A stretch of 64,000 bases of DNA from Marinomonas colpomeniae. Lineage in GTDB: Bacteria; Pseudomonadota; Gammaproteobacteria; Pseudomonadales; Marinomonadaceae. A model generated the notes under the pieces. That model worked only from the letters and a program-made list of their open reading frames with translations, was not told the DNA's origin and ran no database searches. Shown here piece after piece: positions 16,726-26,004 of this stretch (positions within the stretch are counted from its first letter, which is position 1; every line of letters begins with the position of its first letter). The translations under genes and the position numbers were made by a program. The stretch is from contig NZ_JACYFC010000001.1 in NCBI RefSeq assembly GCF_014803385.1, positions 702,136-766,135 of the forward strand. Reading direction: 5' to 3'.

Positions 16726-17751
16726 ATGTACACAGATGAAGATTTAAATTTGGCGGTTAAAAAAGGGATATTCTCGACAGGTTCTGTTGAGGAATTTCGC
16801 CATCTGATTGAGAGCTCTAATCACTCGCCTTCTGTTGATGAAGAAAACTTCCGCTTGGTCGGAGGTTTTAACGATATCTTTATTGTGATTGCTTGTGCTT
16901 TGTTGTTATTTTCATCACTTTGGGTGCTTAACTCGTTTGATAGTAGTGTTGGCTATTTTGTTTTTTCTGCATTGTCTTGGGGATTGGCTGAGATTTTTGT
17001 ATTAAAACGCAAGATGGCACTGCCTGCTATTATGCTATTACTCGCCTTCATTGGCGGCATATTTATGTTATCAGAAAGTATTTTCGGGGTTGAAAATTAT
17101 TCCTATAATGCTGATGTTGGCTACTCTGTTATTGCATCTACGGCATTATCAGCTTTAGCTGCATATTGTCATTGGAGACGCTTTAACGTGCCTATTACTG
17201 TCGCTGTTGGGACAAGTGTTGGCTTGGCTTTCTTAGTTGCAATTGTGCAGAGTATATTTCCTTACAATACGGATATTTTGCTGGTGGCTTTATTTTTGTG
17301 TGGTTGTATCGCCTTCACATGTGCGATGTATTGGGACTCGTCAGATATAACTCGGACTACACGCAAATCGGATATAGCTTTCTGGTTGCATCTTTTGTCT
17401 GCCCCTTTAATCATTCATCCAATTTTTTGGGGGCTCGGTGTATTAGATGGCGATGAAAGTGTTGGTAGTATGTTGTTGATTGTAATTTTATATGTCTTGA
17501 TGACAAGTATTTCAATTGCAATTGATCGCCGTGCTTTTATGGTATCTTCGCTAATATATGTTATTTATGCGCTTTCTAGTTTGATCGAAAATTACGGCGG
17601 TGTTGGCTACAGTTTCGCTTTAACAGGTGTCGTTATGGGCGCTTCTTTATTGTTATTGTCCATATATTGGCAAACCGTAAGGGTTCATTTTGTGGGCCTG
17701 CTGCCTATGCGTATACAGGGTTATGTTCCATCTGTTCTTAGTGAAAAATAA
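16726..17751 (+). CDS. Polytopic inner-membrane protein of unknown function
   Basis: A 341-residue protein with a good AAGGAG ribosome site. A soluble N-terminus of about 45 residues (acidic, beginning MYTDEDLNLAVKKGIFS) precedes roughly ten hydrophobic segments. The N-terminal helix-like region followed by repeated helices resembles DUF2157-type membrane proteins, but I cannot assign it firmly. It lies 28 bases upstream of a LEA-type lipoprotein gene and is likely co-transcribed with it, hinting at an envelope role. No catalytic motif is visible. Confidence 0.7.
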   Translation: MYTDEDLNLAVKKGIFSTGSVEEFRHLIESSNHSPSVDEENFRLVGGFNDIFIVIACALLLFSSLWVLNSFDSSVGYFVFSALSWGLAEIFVLKRKMALPAIMLLLAFIGGIFMLSESIFGVENYSYNADVGYSVIASTALSALAAYCHWRRFNVPITVAVGTSVGLAFLVAIVQSIFPYNTDILLVALFLCGCIAFTCAMYWDSSDITRTTRKSDIAFWLHLLSAPLIIHPIFWGLGVLDGDESVGSMLLIVILYVLMTSISIAIDRRAFMVSSLIYVIYALSSLIENYGGVGYSFALTGVVMGASLLLLSIYWQTVRVHFVGLLPMRIQGYVPSVLSEK

Positions 17752-17779
17752 CTAAAAAAATACATAACATGGGTAAAGT

Positions 17780-18619
17780 ATGATTTTAAGAATAGGTTTT
17801 ATTGCATTAATTGTGTTTTTAACAGGTTGCTCCACTTTTAAAAATACATTAGATGCTAGTAAGCCTAATGCCTCTGTAACCTCGGTTTCTATTGGTGATA
17901 TATCGATGGAAACGGTGACATTATTAGTAGGGATTGAAGTATATAACCCAAATTCATTCGCATTAAAGGCAGCCGGATTCGATTTAGATTTACTGATTGA
18001 TAACAGTACTGTTGCTTCGATTGGACAGCCCGATGCGAGTCTTACTTTACCTGCCAAAGGCAGTAATCGTGTTCAATTACCTGTTACTTTAACCTTTGAT
18101 GAAATTCTCTCGAGTATGCGTGGCTTGGGTGATAAAACTGAAGTTGATTATGGTGTTCAAGGTAAGGTTGCGGTTAATCTTCCTGTACTTGGTAGTATCG
18201 ATATGCCAGTTGAGTACTCAGGTGTTTTGCCGATTCCAAAACAGCCAGAGGTGACATTTAAAAATTTAAACGTCGATTCAATTGGCTTTAGTGGTGTTAA
18301 ATTGAGTGTGGATTTAGAAGTCATGAACCCTAATGTCTTTGATATTAATCTTAATGATGTTACATATCAGTTAGACGTAGAAAGTAAATCACTTGGTGGA
18401 GGCAACATAAAAACCATCAATCTACCGCAAGGTGAATTTCGTGTTATTTCCATCCCTTTATCTATTGGTGTGAGTGATATGGGAACAAGCTTGTATCGCT
18501 TATTAATTGGCTCAGAGCCTGTTTCTGTCGATGTTAGTATAGAGGCAGAAGTGGATACAAATATTGATGGTTGGAAGTCGGTCCCTGTTACATATGAAAT
18601 GAAACAAGAGTTGAATTGA
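17780..18619 (+). CDS. LEA type 2 (WHy-domain) lipoprotein
   Basis: A 279-residue protein. The signal peptide MILRIGFIALIVFLTGC ends in an LTGC lipobox. The mature part shows two similar segments: VTLLVGIEVYNPNSFALKAAGF and, about 125 residues later, VKLSVDLEVMNPNVFDINLND. The repeated VxNPNxF is the mark of the LEA14/WHy domain, so there are two tandem domains. Such proteins are linked to stress and desiccation tolerance in plants and bacteria; the bacterial role is unclear. It is likely in an operon with the membrane protein before it and ends in a terminator. Confidence 0.85.
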   Translation: MILRIGFIALIVFLTGCSTFKNTLDASKPNASVTSVSIGDISMETVTLLVGIEVYNPNSFALKAAGFDLDLLIDNSTVASIGQPDASLTLPAKGSNRVQLPVTLTFDEILSSMRGLGDKTEVDYGVQGKVAVNLPVLGSIDMPVEYSGVLPIPKQPEVTFKNLNVDSIGFSGVKLSVDLEVMNPNVFDINLNDVTYQLDVESKSLGGGNIKTINLPQGEFRVISIPLSIGVSDMGTSLYRLLIGSEPVSVDVSIEAEVDTNIDGWKSVPVTYEMKQELN

Positions 18620-18675
18620 TAAACCGATTTTACTCTTTTTGGTGACTAAGCTATAAAGGTTCTATGATATTTTAG

Positions 18676-18711
18676 AAAAGCCATGGTCTTATGTTGAGAC
18701 TATGGCTTTTT
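18676..18711 (+). terminator. Intrinsic terminator after the LEA-type lipoprotein gene
   Basis: A long stem, AAAAGCCATGGTCT with AGACTATGGCTTTT (one wobble), with a 7-base loop and a trailing T-run. The rest of the gap to pqiA holds no gene that I can see. Confidence 0.88.
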
Positions 18712-18868
18712 ATTTGTAGCTAAGTGGTAAGTTTTTTCTTGTATTTTTTATTGAGGACGACATATCAAGTATAGAATGAATGGCCTTTGAGCATGACTGT
18801 AAAAATATTAGAATAAAAAATGAATGTTAAACCTTATTGAAAATGGAGTGTCCTAGATAAGGTGTTGG

Positions 18869-18894
18869 TATGTAATGTTTTTGTGTTACATACA
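18869..18894. promoter_or_regulatory. Inverted repeat upstream of pqiA
   Basis: A perfect 8-bp inverted repeat, GTATGTAA ... TTACATAC, with a 10-base spacer, 30 bases before the pqiA start. It could be an operator or a leader hairpin. No known regulator consensus is claimed. Confidence 0.45.
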
Positions 18895-18923
18895 AAGGGC
18901 TCGGATCTTTATTATGGAATAGT

Positions 18924-20198
18924 ATGAGTTATTCGTTGTTTTATGAAAATGTAACCGCTTGTGATGAGTGTGATTTATTGCATCGTATACCACCTTTAAC
19001 TGTGGGAGAGCGTTTTAAATGCGTACGTTGTAATTGTGTTCTACTGAATGTCCATAAGCACGCTGCCCCACGTCTTTTAGGTATGGCTTTTTCATCTCTG
19101 CTGATGCTGTTTTTTGCGTTGATATTTCCTTTTTTAGGTTTTTCAAGCAGTGGCTTCGAACGGGATATCACTCTGTATAACATGGTCACCGTTCTTATTC
19201 TCCAAGACAATTTAATATTAAGTATTATCATTAGCTTGGCGTTGTTTGTATTTCCTATCGTGTATCTTTCAGCCATATTAGGCTTAGCTTTATCCTTTCA
19301 TAATCGTTATTTAACAGTGTCATTAAAGCGTTATTTGATTCGTTGGATTATAGTCATTCAGCCTTGGTTAATGGTAGATGTTTTCCTTGTTGGAATTCTT
19401 GTTGCCTTAGTCAAAATGAACAGCTTGGCAGACATAGAACTTGGGCTTTCATTTCTGGCTTTTTGCGCCTATGTTATATTTTTATTAAAGACGGTCAGTT
19501 TAGTAGATCGCCGCTGGCTCTGGAACAAAGTAGCAGGGCCAGGGCCAAATCATGTCATTAGTGAAAACCTTGAGAGTGCGAGGAATCAGTCTCTTATTGG
19601 TTGTCATTTTTGTGGTGCGACATTGGACGGTGCTGCGTGTCATTGTAGCCGTTGTGGGCATTCTGTTCACAGTCGTCGGCCTCAGAGTTTGGTCAGTACT
19701 ATTGCTTTTTTGATTGCCAGTGTGGTTATGTTTATCCCCGCCAATTTTTTTCCTATCATGCAAACTACTTTTTTAGGTATGACTGAATCATCCACCATTA
19801 TAGGGGGCGTTTTTTTACTTTGGTCTTTGGGGTCATATCCAGTTGCTATTGTGATTTTTTTGGCGAGTGTTGTGATTCCTATTGCGAAAATAGTGTCACT
19901 TAGTTGGCTGTGTTGGCAATATTATTATCCAACGGAACGTGAATTACTGCAAAAAATATGGCTGTATCGAATGACAGAAGTCGTTGGGCGCTGGTCAATG
20001 ATTGATGTTTTTGTAGTGGCTGTATTAACAGGGTTAGTGCAGATGGGAAATTTCATCTCAATTCTGCCAGGTCCTGCTGTATTGTCTTTTGCTGCTGTTG
20101 TTATTTTAACTATTTTAGCGGCAAAGACCTTTGATCCAAGGTTATTGTGGGATAAAAATAAGGCTATAAAGCCGACACTTTTGGAGAAAAACGAGTGA
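18924..20198 (+). CDS. pqiA: Paraquat-inducible protein A (PqiA), inner-membrane part of the Pqi lipid-transport system
   Basis: A 424-residue polytopic protein made of two PqiA repeats. Each begins with a zinc-ribbon-like cysteine set (CDECDLLHRIPPL ... CVRCNCVLL near 13-40; CHFCGATLDGAACHCSRCG near 225-245) followed by about four membrane helices. PqiA works with the MCE protein PqiB and lipoprotein PqiC, thought to move lipids between the inner and outer membranes. The start ATG has a weak ribosome site (GGAA). The stop codon overlaps the pqiB start by four bases (GTGA), so the two are translationally coupled. Confidence 0.93.
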   Translation: MSYSLFYENVTACDECDLLHRIPPLTVGERFKCVRCNCVLLNVHKHAAPRLLGMAFSSLLMLFFALIFPFLGFSSSGFERDITLYNMVTVLILQDNLILSIIISLALFVFPIVYLSAILGLALSFHNRYLTVSLKRYLIRWIIVIQPWLMVDVFLVGILVALVKMNSLADIELGLSFLAFCAYVIFLLKTVSLVDRRWLWNKVAGPGPNHVISENLESARNQSLIGCHFCGATLDGAACHCSRCGHSVHSRRPQSLVSTIAFLIASVVMFIPANFFPIMQTTFLGMTESSTIIGGVFLLWSLGSYPVAIVIFLASVVIPIAKIVSLSWLCWQYYYPTERELLQKIWLYRMTEVVGRWSMIDVFVVAVLTGLVQMGNFISILPGPAVLSFAAVVILTILAAKTFDPRLLWDKNKAIKPTLLEKNE

Positions 20199-21841
20199 TA
20201 GAAGATCGTAAAAATGTCGAAAGTCTTAGACGTGTCCGTTTTAACTCTATCTGGCTTGTGCCGCTGGTTGCTATTTTAGTGGCGAGCTGGATGCTCTATC
20301 AGAACTGGGCAAGCCAAGGACCTCTTATTACCTTAATTGCACCTAATGCCGAAGGGCTTGAGGCAGGTCAAACTAAGCTGAAAGCTCGTAATGTAGATGT
20401 TGGTCAAGTGGTTAATATCCGTCTTAGTGATGATTATGATAAAGCGATTATTAAGGTTCGTATGAATCAAGGTACGCAAAAAATGCTCCGTCAAGATGCC
20501 AAATTTTGGGTTGTTAAACCGCGTATAGGAAAGGAAGGCGTTAGTGGTTTAGGTACCTTATTATCAGGTGCTTATATTGATATGTCACCGGGAGAGCAGG
20601 GTGAAGAGAGTTCTGACTTTACCTTATTGAGTCAACCACCTTTGTCGACTACAAAAGAGGGTATTCGGATCCTATTGCATAGTACCGATAGTGCAAAATT
20701 AGGAATAGGTACCTTGGTTCACTTTCGAGGATACGAAGTAGGCTACGTCGAAGAAGTAGGCTTTGATGTAAATACTGGATCGATTACTTATCGTGTAGTA
20801 GTGCAGCCGCCCTATGATGCGTTGGTGAATAGCGCTGTTCAATTCTGGATAACACCGGGAGTTTCTTTTAAAAGCTCAGCGCAAGGCTTTGAATTAACAT
20901 TGGACTCATTAGAAACCTTTCTTTTAGGTGGTATCTCATTCGGATTACGAGAAGGAAAAGCGGCAGGAATACCGGTTAAAGATTTAGCCTCTTTTTCATT
21001 GTTTGCCTCAAAGAAAGACGCTGATAATAATTCTTATGAAGAAGCGATTGAATATGTCTTTCTATTCGACGCTAATGTTAGTGGCCTTACTCCAGGTGCG
21101 AATGTGAACTTTCGCGGTGTTAGAGTTGGTACCGTATTGGAAGTGCCTTTCACAGGAGGAGGGATAGGCAGTCTGTCTTCTGAAGGTCGTCCAGTTATTC
21201 CTGTACTTGCAAGAATAGAGCCGCAACGACTCAATGCATTGACGGTATCGGGAGATGTCTCTGTACATAAGTGGGAAGAGTTATTAGGCGATAGAATTGA
21301 AAAAGGACTAAGAGCTAGGCTAGAAATAGGTAATTACCTTAATGCTGCTAAAGTTATTACACTCGATTTTATGGATAACCCCCCTCCCGTTAAGCCGAGT
21401 AAATTTGAAGGCTATCAAGTATTTCCTACTGGGCCTGATTCATTAGCGAATCTTGAAGGTAAAGTTGCTAATTTGTTGGATAATCTTGCAGAGGTGCCAC
21501 TGAAAGATACTTTTCAGAAACTCGGTCAAACGATGAATGAAGCAAGTGAAACGTTACGTCAGCTACAAGCGATGAGTGAAAGTGTTCAGTTATTACTTGA
21601 ACAAACAGAAACACAACAGTTACCTGAAGATATCTCTAGTGTTATGGCAGAGCTTAATTTGACGTTACAAACATATCAAGCAAATGGACAAATAGGCCGA
21701 CCGCTACGTGAAAATATGGTGTCATTAGGGCGAGCGTTAAATGAGTTTCAACCTTTACTACGCCAGTTAAGAGAGAATCCAAGTACGTTGATTTTTGACA
21801 CCACAAACCGTTCTGATATACAGCCTAAAGCGGCTAAATAA
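20195..21841 (+). CDS. pqiB: Paraquat-inducible protein B (PqiB), three-MCE-domain periplasmic tunnel protein
   Basis: A 548-residue protein starting at GTG within the pqiA stop, with GGAG upstream. One N-terminal membrane helix (SIWLVPLVAILVASWML) anchors a periplasmic part with three MCE domains, beginning near residues 45, 160 and 285, each with a GLEAGQTKLKARNVDVG-like or LTPGANVNFRGVRVG-like core. The C-terminal third (LEGKVANLLDNLAEVPL...) is helical, matching the needle-forming coiled coil known in PqiB. The length is close to E. coli PqiB (546). Family knowledge: a hexameric channel bridging the periplasm. Confidence 0.94.
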   Translation: MIEDRKNVESLRRVRFNSIWLVPLVAILVASWMLYQNWASQGPLITLIAPNAEGLEAGQTKLKARNVDVGQVVNIRLSDDYDKAIIKVRMNQGTQKMLRQDAKFWVVKPRIGKEGVSGLGTLLSGAYIDMSPGEQGEESSDFTLLSQPPLSTTKEGIRILLHSTDSAKLGIGTLVHFRGYEVGYVEEVGFDVNTGSITYRVVVQPPYDALVNSAVQFWITPGVSFKSSAQGFELTLDSLETFLLGGISFGLREGKAAGIPVKDLASFSLFASKKDADNNSYEEAIEYVFLFDANVSGLTPGANVNFRGVRVGTVLEVPFTGGGIGSLSSEGRPVIPVLARIEPQRLNALTVSGDVSVHKWEELLGDRIEKGLRARLEIGNYLNAAKVITLDFMDNPPPVKPSKFEGYQVFPTGPDSLANLEGKVANLLDNLAEVPLKDTFQKLGQTMNEASETLRQLQAMSESVQLLLEQTETQQLPEDISSVMAELNLTLQTYQANGQIGRPLRENMVSLGRALNEFQPLLRQLRENPSTLIFDTTNRSDIQPKAAK

Positions 21842-21867
21842 TTTAAAGAGAAGGTAGTTATATTATT

Positions 21868-22458
21868 ATGAAATGGCGAATGTTTTTAATGGTTGTTATA
21901 GCTTGGTTGGTCACGGCTTGCGCTGCTCCAGTAGCTCCTAGTAATGAATACTTATTAATGGATGCAGAGTTAAGCGATGTAGAGGCTCAAGCTACACCAG
22001 TAATAGCTGTGCAGTTGATGCCTGTCTATGTGGCGAATTATCTAGCCGGTAATGAAATCGTTCTAGTTACGACACAAGGTTCAGTGCATAGATCAAAAAG
22101 TAACTTATGGGCTGAGACGTTATCACCTCAATTGACTAGGTTAACGCAACAGCGGCTAGAAAAAACACTGCCCAATATTACTTGGTTTGGTGGTCAACGA
22201 TTACCAGCAAATGCTATCGCTACATTAAGTATCGATGTGGACGATTTTTATGCTGATTTAGATGGTGTTATTCATATTTCTGGTCGCTGGCAGTTGATAT
22301 CTGAATTAGGTGAATTATCTATTTCAAATACTTTTTCTGTAAAAGATATATTAAAGTCTGATGGCTATTCAACCATGGTACAAACTCTTTCCAGTAGCTG
22401 GTTTAATCATGTCATTGACTCAATAGCGAAAGATATTGCAAGGACGTTGAATCGATAA
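21868..22458 (+). CDS. pqiC: PqiC, outer-membrane lipoprotein of the Pqi system
   Basis: A 196-residue protein whose signal peptide MKWRMFLMVVIAWLVTAC ends in a VTAC lipobox. The mature part fits the ABC-type transport auxiliary lipoprotein family, with IAVQLMPVYVANYLAGNEIVL and the WAETLSPQLTRLTQQRL stretch. It lies 26 bases after pqiB, completing pqiABC. It probably docks the PqiB needle at the outer membrane. No terminator is evident immediately after it. Confidence 0.9.
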   Translation: MKWRMFLMVVIAWLVTACAAPVAPSNEYLLMDAELSDVEAQATPVIAVQLMPVYVANYLAGNEIVLVTTQGSVHRSKSNLWAETLSPQLTRLTQQRLEKTLPNITWFGGQRLPANAIATLSIDVDDFYADLDGVIHISGRWQLISELGELSISNTFSVKDILKSDGYSTMVQTLSSSWFNHVIDSIAKDIARTLNR

Positions 22459-22630
22459 CATTCTGTTGTTATCTAGAAATGTTACTTTATGCATTTTTTT
22501 TGCACAAATTGTCACGAAACTTATCTTCACATTAAAGATACTTAAATTTAATATTCCGTCGCGTCTGTTACCTGACGCTCAATCTTAATGTCAGTAACAG
22601 CAATCTCTTTATAAATTAAGGATGACTTTC

Positions 22631-23461
22631 ATGTCGGAACTATTAGAAAATTTAGATATTAACCAATATTTTCCTGTCGCATTAGACTGGGCTACTAACC
22701 TTCTTCTGGCTATGGTGATTTTGTTCATCGGTCTATGGCTTGCCAATAGTGCTAATAAAATGGTTATAGGTATTAGTAAAAAACACGAGCAGCTTGATGA
22801 TACCTTGTTTCGATTTTTAGGTAGTGTTGCTCGTTACATCGTTTTAGCTTTTGTTATTATTGCTGTATTAAATCGTTTTGGTGTCCAAACGGCTTCAATT
22901 GTCGCTCTATTAGGCGCTGCAGGTTTAGCTATTGGACTAGCACTGCAAGGCGCTATGTCTAATCTAGCGGCTGGCGTGATGTTACTTATTTTCCGTCCTT
23001 ATAAAGTCGGCGATTTTATTGATGCAGCAGATCGTTTTGGTAACGTAACAGAAATAGATATGTTTACGACTATTTTGCAAACTTTCGATAACCAACAAAT
23101 TATTATTCCAAATAGTCAAATCTGGGGTAACCAAATTATTAATCACTCTCATTACAGTGAGCGTGGTGTTGATATGCACTTCGGTGTTGCTTATGTTGAG
23201 AATACTGATAAAGCACGTGCGGTTATTGATGAAGTTTTGGCCAACCATCCACATATTCTTAAGTCTCCAGCGCCTTTCGTCGAAGTAGAAACGTTGAATG
23301 ATAGTTCTGTTGATTTTATCGTGCGTCCTTTCTGTAAAGGTGAGCATTACTTTAATGTCTTATATAGCGTGCCAGAATTAATCAAAAAAGCATTGGATGA
23401 GAATGGAATTGAAATTCCGTTTCCTCATAGAAAAGTTATTGTGGTTAACGAGACCGCTTAA
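22631..23461 (+). CDS. Small-conductance mechanosensitive channel (MscS family)
   Basis: A 276-residue channel that releases solutes on osmotic downshock. I start at ATG 22631, since AAGGA at 22618-22622 is well spaced for it and too close for the ATG at 22622. There are three membrane helices; the pore-lining third helix is the Gly/Ala-rich segment VALLGAAGLAIGLALQGAMSNLAAGVMLL. The beta domain (GDFIDAADRFGNVTEIDMFTTIL) and the cytoplasmic C-domain follow, ending in EIPFPHRKV, a typical MscS tail. The length matches MscS (286). The gene stands alone with a terminator. Confidence 0.93.
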   Translation: MSELLENLDINQYFPVALDWATNLLLAMVILFIGLWLANSANKMVIGISKKHEQLDDTLFRFLGSVARYIVLAFVIIAVLNRFGVQTASIVALLGAAGLAIGLALQGAMSNLAAGVMLLIFRPYKVGDFIDAADRFGNVTEIDMFTTILQTFDNQQIIIPNSQIWGNQIINHSHYSERGVDMHFGVAYVENTDKARAVIDEVLANHPHILKSPAPFVEVETLNDSSVDFIVRPFCKGEHYFNVLYSVPELIKKALDENGIEIPFPHRKVIVVNETA

Positions 23462-23512
23462 CTTAACGTTTCATATTAAAGTGTTTTAGTTATTCAACTT
23501 AATAGCGCCATA

Positions 23513-23548
23513 AATACCCTGTTTTTCTTAGAAGCAGGGTATTTTTTT
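23513..23548 (+). terminator. Intrinsic terminator after the MscS gene
   Basis: A 9-bp stem, AATACCCTG with CAGGGTATT, a 13-base loop and a T-run. Confidence 0.88.
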
Positions 23549-23572
23549 GATTGATAATTTATCATTAATAAT

Positions 23573-23591
23573 AATGGTAACGATTACCATT
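23573..23591. promoter_or_regulatory. Fur-box-like operator upstream of the first iron-type ABC operon
   Basis: AATGGTAACGATTACCATT: a perfect 8-3-8 inverted repeat that matches the Fur consensus AATGATAATNATTATCATT at 16 of 18 fixed positions by my alignment. It lies about 58 bases before the binding-protein gene, a sensible place for iron repression. Confidence 0.65.
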
Positions 23592-23649
23592 TACATTATT
23601 GCGGTTTTTATATATGCTGTTTTTTTACCGAAAATGACGGAATATAAAT

Positions 23650-24804
23650 ATGTTCAGTAATAAACTTTCATTGATGAAAAAGTTTTTAGTAGTTTCTGCA
23701 TTTGGATTGTCAGTCTTGATAAGTGCAAGTCAAGCCAATGCTGCCAATATTACTGTTACCGATGTTGCAGGTAGACAGGTAACCTTAGACCCTAGTGATA
23801 TAAATAAAATCGTACTAGGTGAAGGACGATTAACGTACAGCCTTGCGGTATTAGATAAACAAAACCCATTGTCACGAGTGGTTGGCTGGAAAGACGATTT
23901 AATCCAATACGATCCTGACGCTTACCGAAAATACTTAAAAGCCTTTCCTGAAATAGAAAAAATTGAAAATCTAGGTAGCCCATATTCTGGTGATTACAGT
24001 TTAGAAAAAATTATTACACTTGGTACGGATCTGTTTATTCTGAACCTTGGTAATTTATTAAAAGCACAAGAAAGCGGTTTGTTAGAAAAATTAGAAAAAG
24101 CGGGTGTAAAAGTTGTGTTTGTTGACTTTCGTCAGCGGCCAACACAAAACACCGTACCTAGTTTGTTGATGCTAGGTAAAGTATTAAACCGTGAAAAAGA
24201 AGCCAATGCTTTTATTGATTACTACGTTTCGCAAATGCGTGTAGTCAGAAATGTCGTTGAAAAAATCAGCTTAGAAGATCGTCCTATCGTCTTTATTGAG
24301 CGCGCTGCTGGTTTTAACCCTGGTAAATGTTGTAGTACATTTGGTGCTGCAAACCTTGGTCGTCTTGTTGACGAAGCGGGTGGAATTAACTGGGGAAGTC
24401 GTAAATTTCCTGGTTTCTCTGGAAACGTTAATCCTGAAGCAATCTTCACTGAAAAGCTTGATTTCATTATAGGAACAGGCGCTAACTGGTCTGAAGCTAA
24501 ACCTAATACAAACGCTGTATTGTTTGGCTATGAAGCGACTGAAGAGCTTGCTCAAAAAAGACTTCAAGTATTGGCTGATCGTAAAGGCTGGAGTGAGTTA
24601 AGTGCTGTTAAAAACAAGCAGTTCTATTCTATCTACCATCAATTTTATAACAGTCCTTACCATTTTATTGCGTTGCAAGTATTTGCTAAATGGTTCTATC
24701 CAGAAGAGTTTAAAGATTTAGACCCACAAGCAAACTTCAAAGAGCTACATGATAAATATCTACCGATTGATCTAAGTGGTGTGTTCTGGACGCAGCTGAA
24801 TTAA
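23650..24804 (+). CDS. Periplasmic binding protein of an iron/siderophore-type ABC importer
   Basis: A 384-residue protein of the FecB/BtuF-like helical-backbone binding family, longer than the common 290-330. The signal peptide is MKKFLVVSAFGLSVLISASQANA, preceded by eight extra residues from ATG 23650; ATG 23674 is the alternative start. Mature features are ITVTDVAGRQVTLDP at the start, VILGTDLFILNL-like strands and LVDEAGGINWGSRKFPGFSGNVNPEAIF. The substrate is probably an iron chelate or heme given the Fur-like box upstream, but cobalamin-type ligands share the fold. No outer-membrane receptor is adjacent. The permease and ATPase genes follow. Confidence 0.83.
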   Translation: MFSNKLSLMKKFLVVSAFGLSVLISASQANAANITVTDVAGRQVTLDPSDINKIVLGEGRLTYSLAVLDKQNPLSRVVGWKDDLIQYDPDAYRKYLKAFPEIEKIENLGSPYSGDYSLEKIITLGTDLFILNLGNLLKAQESGLLEKLEKAGVKVVFVDFRQRPTQNTVPSLLMLGKVLNREKEANAFIDYYVSQMRVVRNVVEKISLEDRPIVFIERAAGFNPGKCCSTFGAANLGRLVDEAGGINWGSRKFPGFSGNVNPEAIFTEKLDFIIGTGANWSEAKPNTNAVLFGYEATEELAQKRLQVLADRKGWSELSAVKNKQFYSIYHQFYNSPYHFIALQVFAKWFYPEEFKDLDPQANFKELHDKYLPIDLSGVFWTQLN

Positions 24805-24834
24805 CACAATTTAGCACACTGACTATTATCTGAT

Positions 24835-24871
24835 TTTGCCTGTCGATTTGAAATTTAAGTCGATGGGCAAA
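24835..24871 (+). promoter_or_regulatory. Intercistronic hairpin between binding-protein and permease genes
   Basis: A 12-bp stem, TTTGCCTGTCGA with TCGATGGGCAAA (two wobbles), and a 13-base AT-rich loop, with no T-run. Hairpins here in importer operons commonly protect the binding-protein message or thin out read-through, giving more binding protein than permease. Confidence 0.5.
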
Positions 24872-24900
24872 GTTCATTCATTCAATCGTGGATATACAAG

Positions 24901-26004
24901 ATGACACAACTTCATGGATCTTCTCTTGATCCTGACGCTTCAGCTTTATCAAACAATTCAAGTGTCGATACAAGCAAAAACTTTCAAGCTCGATCTTATA
25001 AAAAAATACGTTTCTTAAGCTTACTTGCCTTTTGTGTTTTGTTAAGCGGTGTTTTAGACCTCTCCATTGGTCCAGGTGAGTTTTCCTTCTCTACTGTTAT
25101 GGACGTCTTACTTGATAAATCTTCACATGGTGTTCAACTAGAAGTCATCATTTGGGATTATCGATTACCTGTTGCGCTGACGGCTATTTTGGTTGGTGCT
25201 ATGTTGGGTGTGGCTGGCGCTTTGATGCAAACCTTGCTAAATAACCCTTTAGCAGAACCTTTTACCTTAGGTGTGTCGTCGGCAGCAAGCTTTGGCGCAG
25301 CTTTAGCAATTGTAATGGGCGTTGGAGTTTTGCCTAATGTAGGTTCTATTTTAGTCACACTAAATGCATTTTTGTTTGCTTTGGTTACCTGCATTGTGTT
25401 GCTAATGATGATGCGACTTAAAAACGTTGGAACACAATCTATTGTGCTATTTGGTATTGCGATTTTTTTCGCGTTTAATGCCATGCTTGCGATGATGGAA
25501 TATGGCGCGTCTGAAACTCAGTTGCAACGTATTGTGTTTTGGATGATGGGGTCATTAGCTCGAGCGAGCTGGACTCAGCTTGGTTGGGGGGCAGCTTGTC
25601 TGTTCACTATTTTACCTTTTTGCATGTTAAGAACATGGCGATTAACGGCATTAAGATTAGGTGAAGAAACCGCATTAAGTATGGGGGTCGACATAGCCCG
25701 TTTACGTATTGAAATGCTAGTTTGTATTTCATTGCTTGCTGCAACCGCCGTGGCGTTTGTTGGCACAATTGGTTTTGTTGGTTTGGTTGGACCTCATATT
25801 GCGCGTTTATTAGTTGGTGAAGATCAGCGCTATTTTGTGCCCTTGTCTGCTCTGACAGGTGCTTTGATGTTAAGTATTACTTCTATTGTGAGTAAGTCTC
25901 TTACCCCTGGGATTATCTATCCGATTGGCATTATCACGGCTCTTATTGGTGTGCCCGTATTCATTGCGATTATCATTAGGCATTCTAAGGAGCGATTACC
26001 ATGA
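24901..26004 (+). CDS. FecCD-family ABC importer permease
   Basis: A 367-residue inner-membrane protein with about ten helices. It has the family signatures YRLPVALTAILVGAMLGVAGALMQTLLNNPLAEPFTLGVSS and, near the C-terminus, GTIGFVGLVGPHIARLLVG. A hydrophilic N-terminal extension of about 40 residues is unusual. It forms a homodimer in most systems, and only one permease gene is present here. It overlaps the ATPase gene by four bases. Confidence 0.92.
   Translation: MTQLHGSSLDPDASALSNNSSVDTSKNFQARSYKKIRFLSLLAFCVLLSGVLDLSIGPGEFSFSTVMDVLLDKSSHGVQLEVIIWDYRLPVALTAILVGAMLGVAGALMQTLLNNPLAEPFTLGVSSAASFGAALAIVMGVGVLPNVGSILVTLNAFLFALVTCIVLLMMMRLKNVGTQSIVLFGIAIFFAFNAMLAMMEYGASETQLQRIVFWMMGSLARASWTQLGWGAACLFTILPFCMLRTWRLTALRLGEETALSMGVDIARLRIEMLVCISLLAATAVAFVGTIGFVGLVGPHIARLLVGEDQRYFVPLSALTGALMLSITSIVSKSLTPGIIYPIGIITALIGVPVFIAIIIRHSKERLP

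Noticed and set aside
22982..23347. A 121-codon open frame antisense to the MscS gene
   Set aside because: Fully inside a well-conserved channel gene on the other strand; no independent signals.
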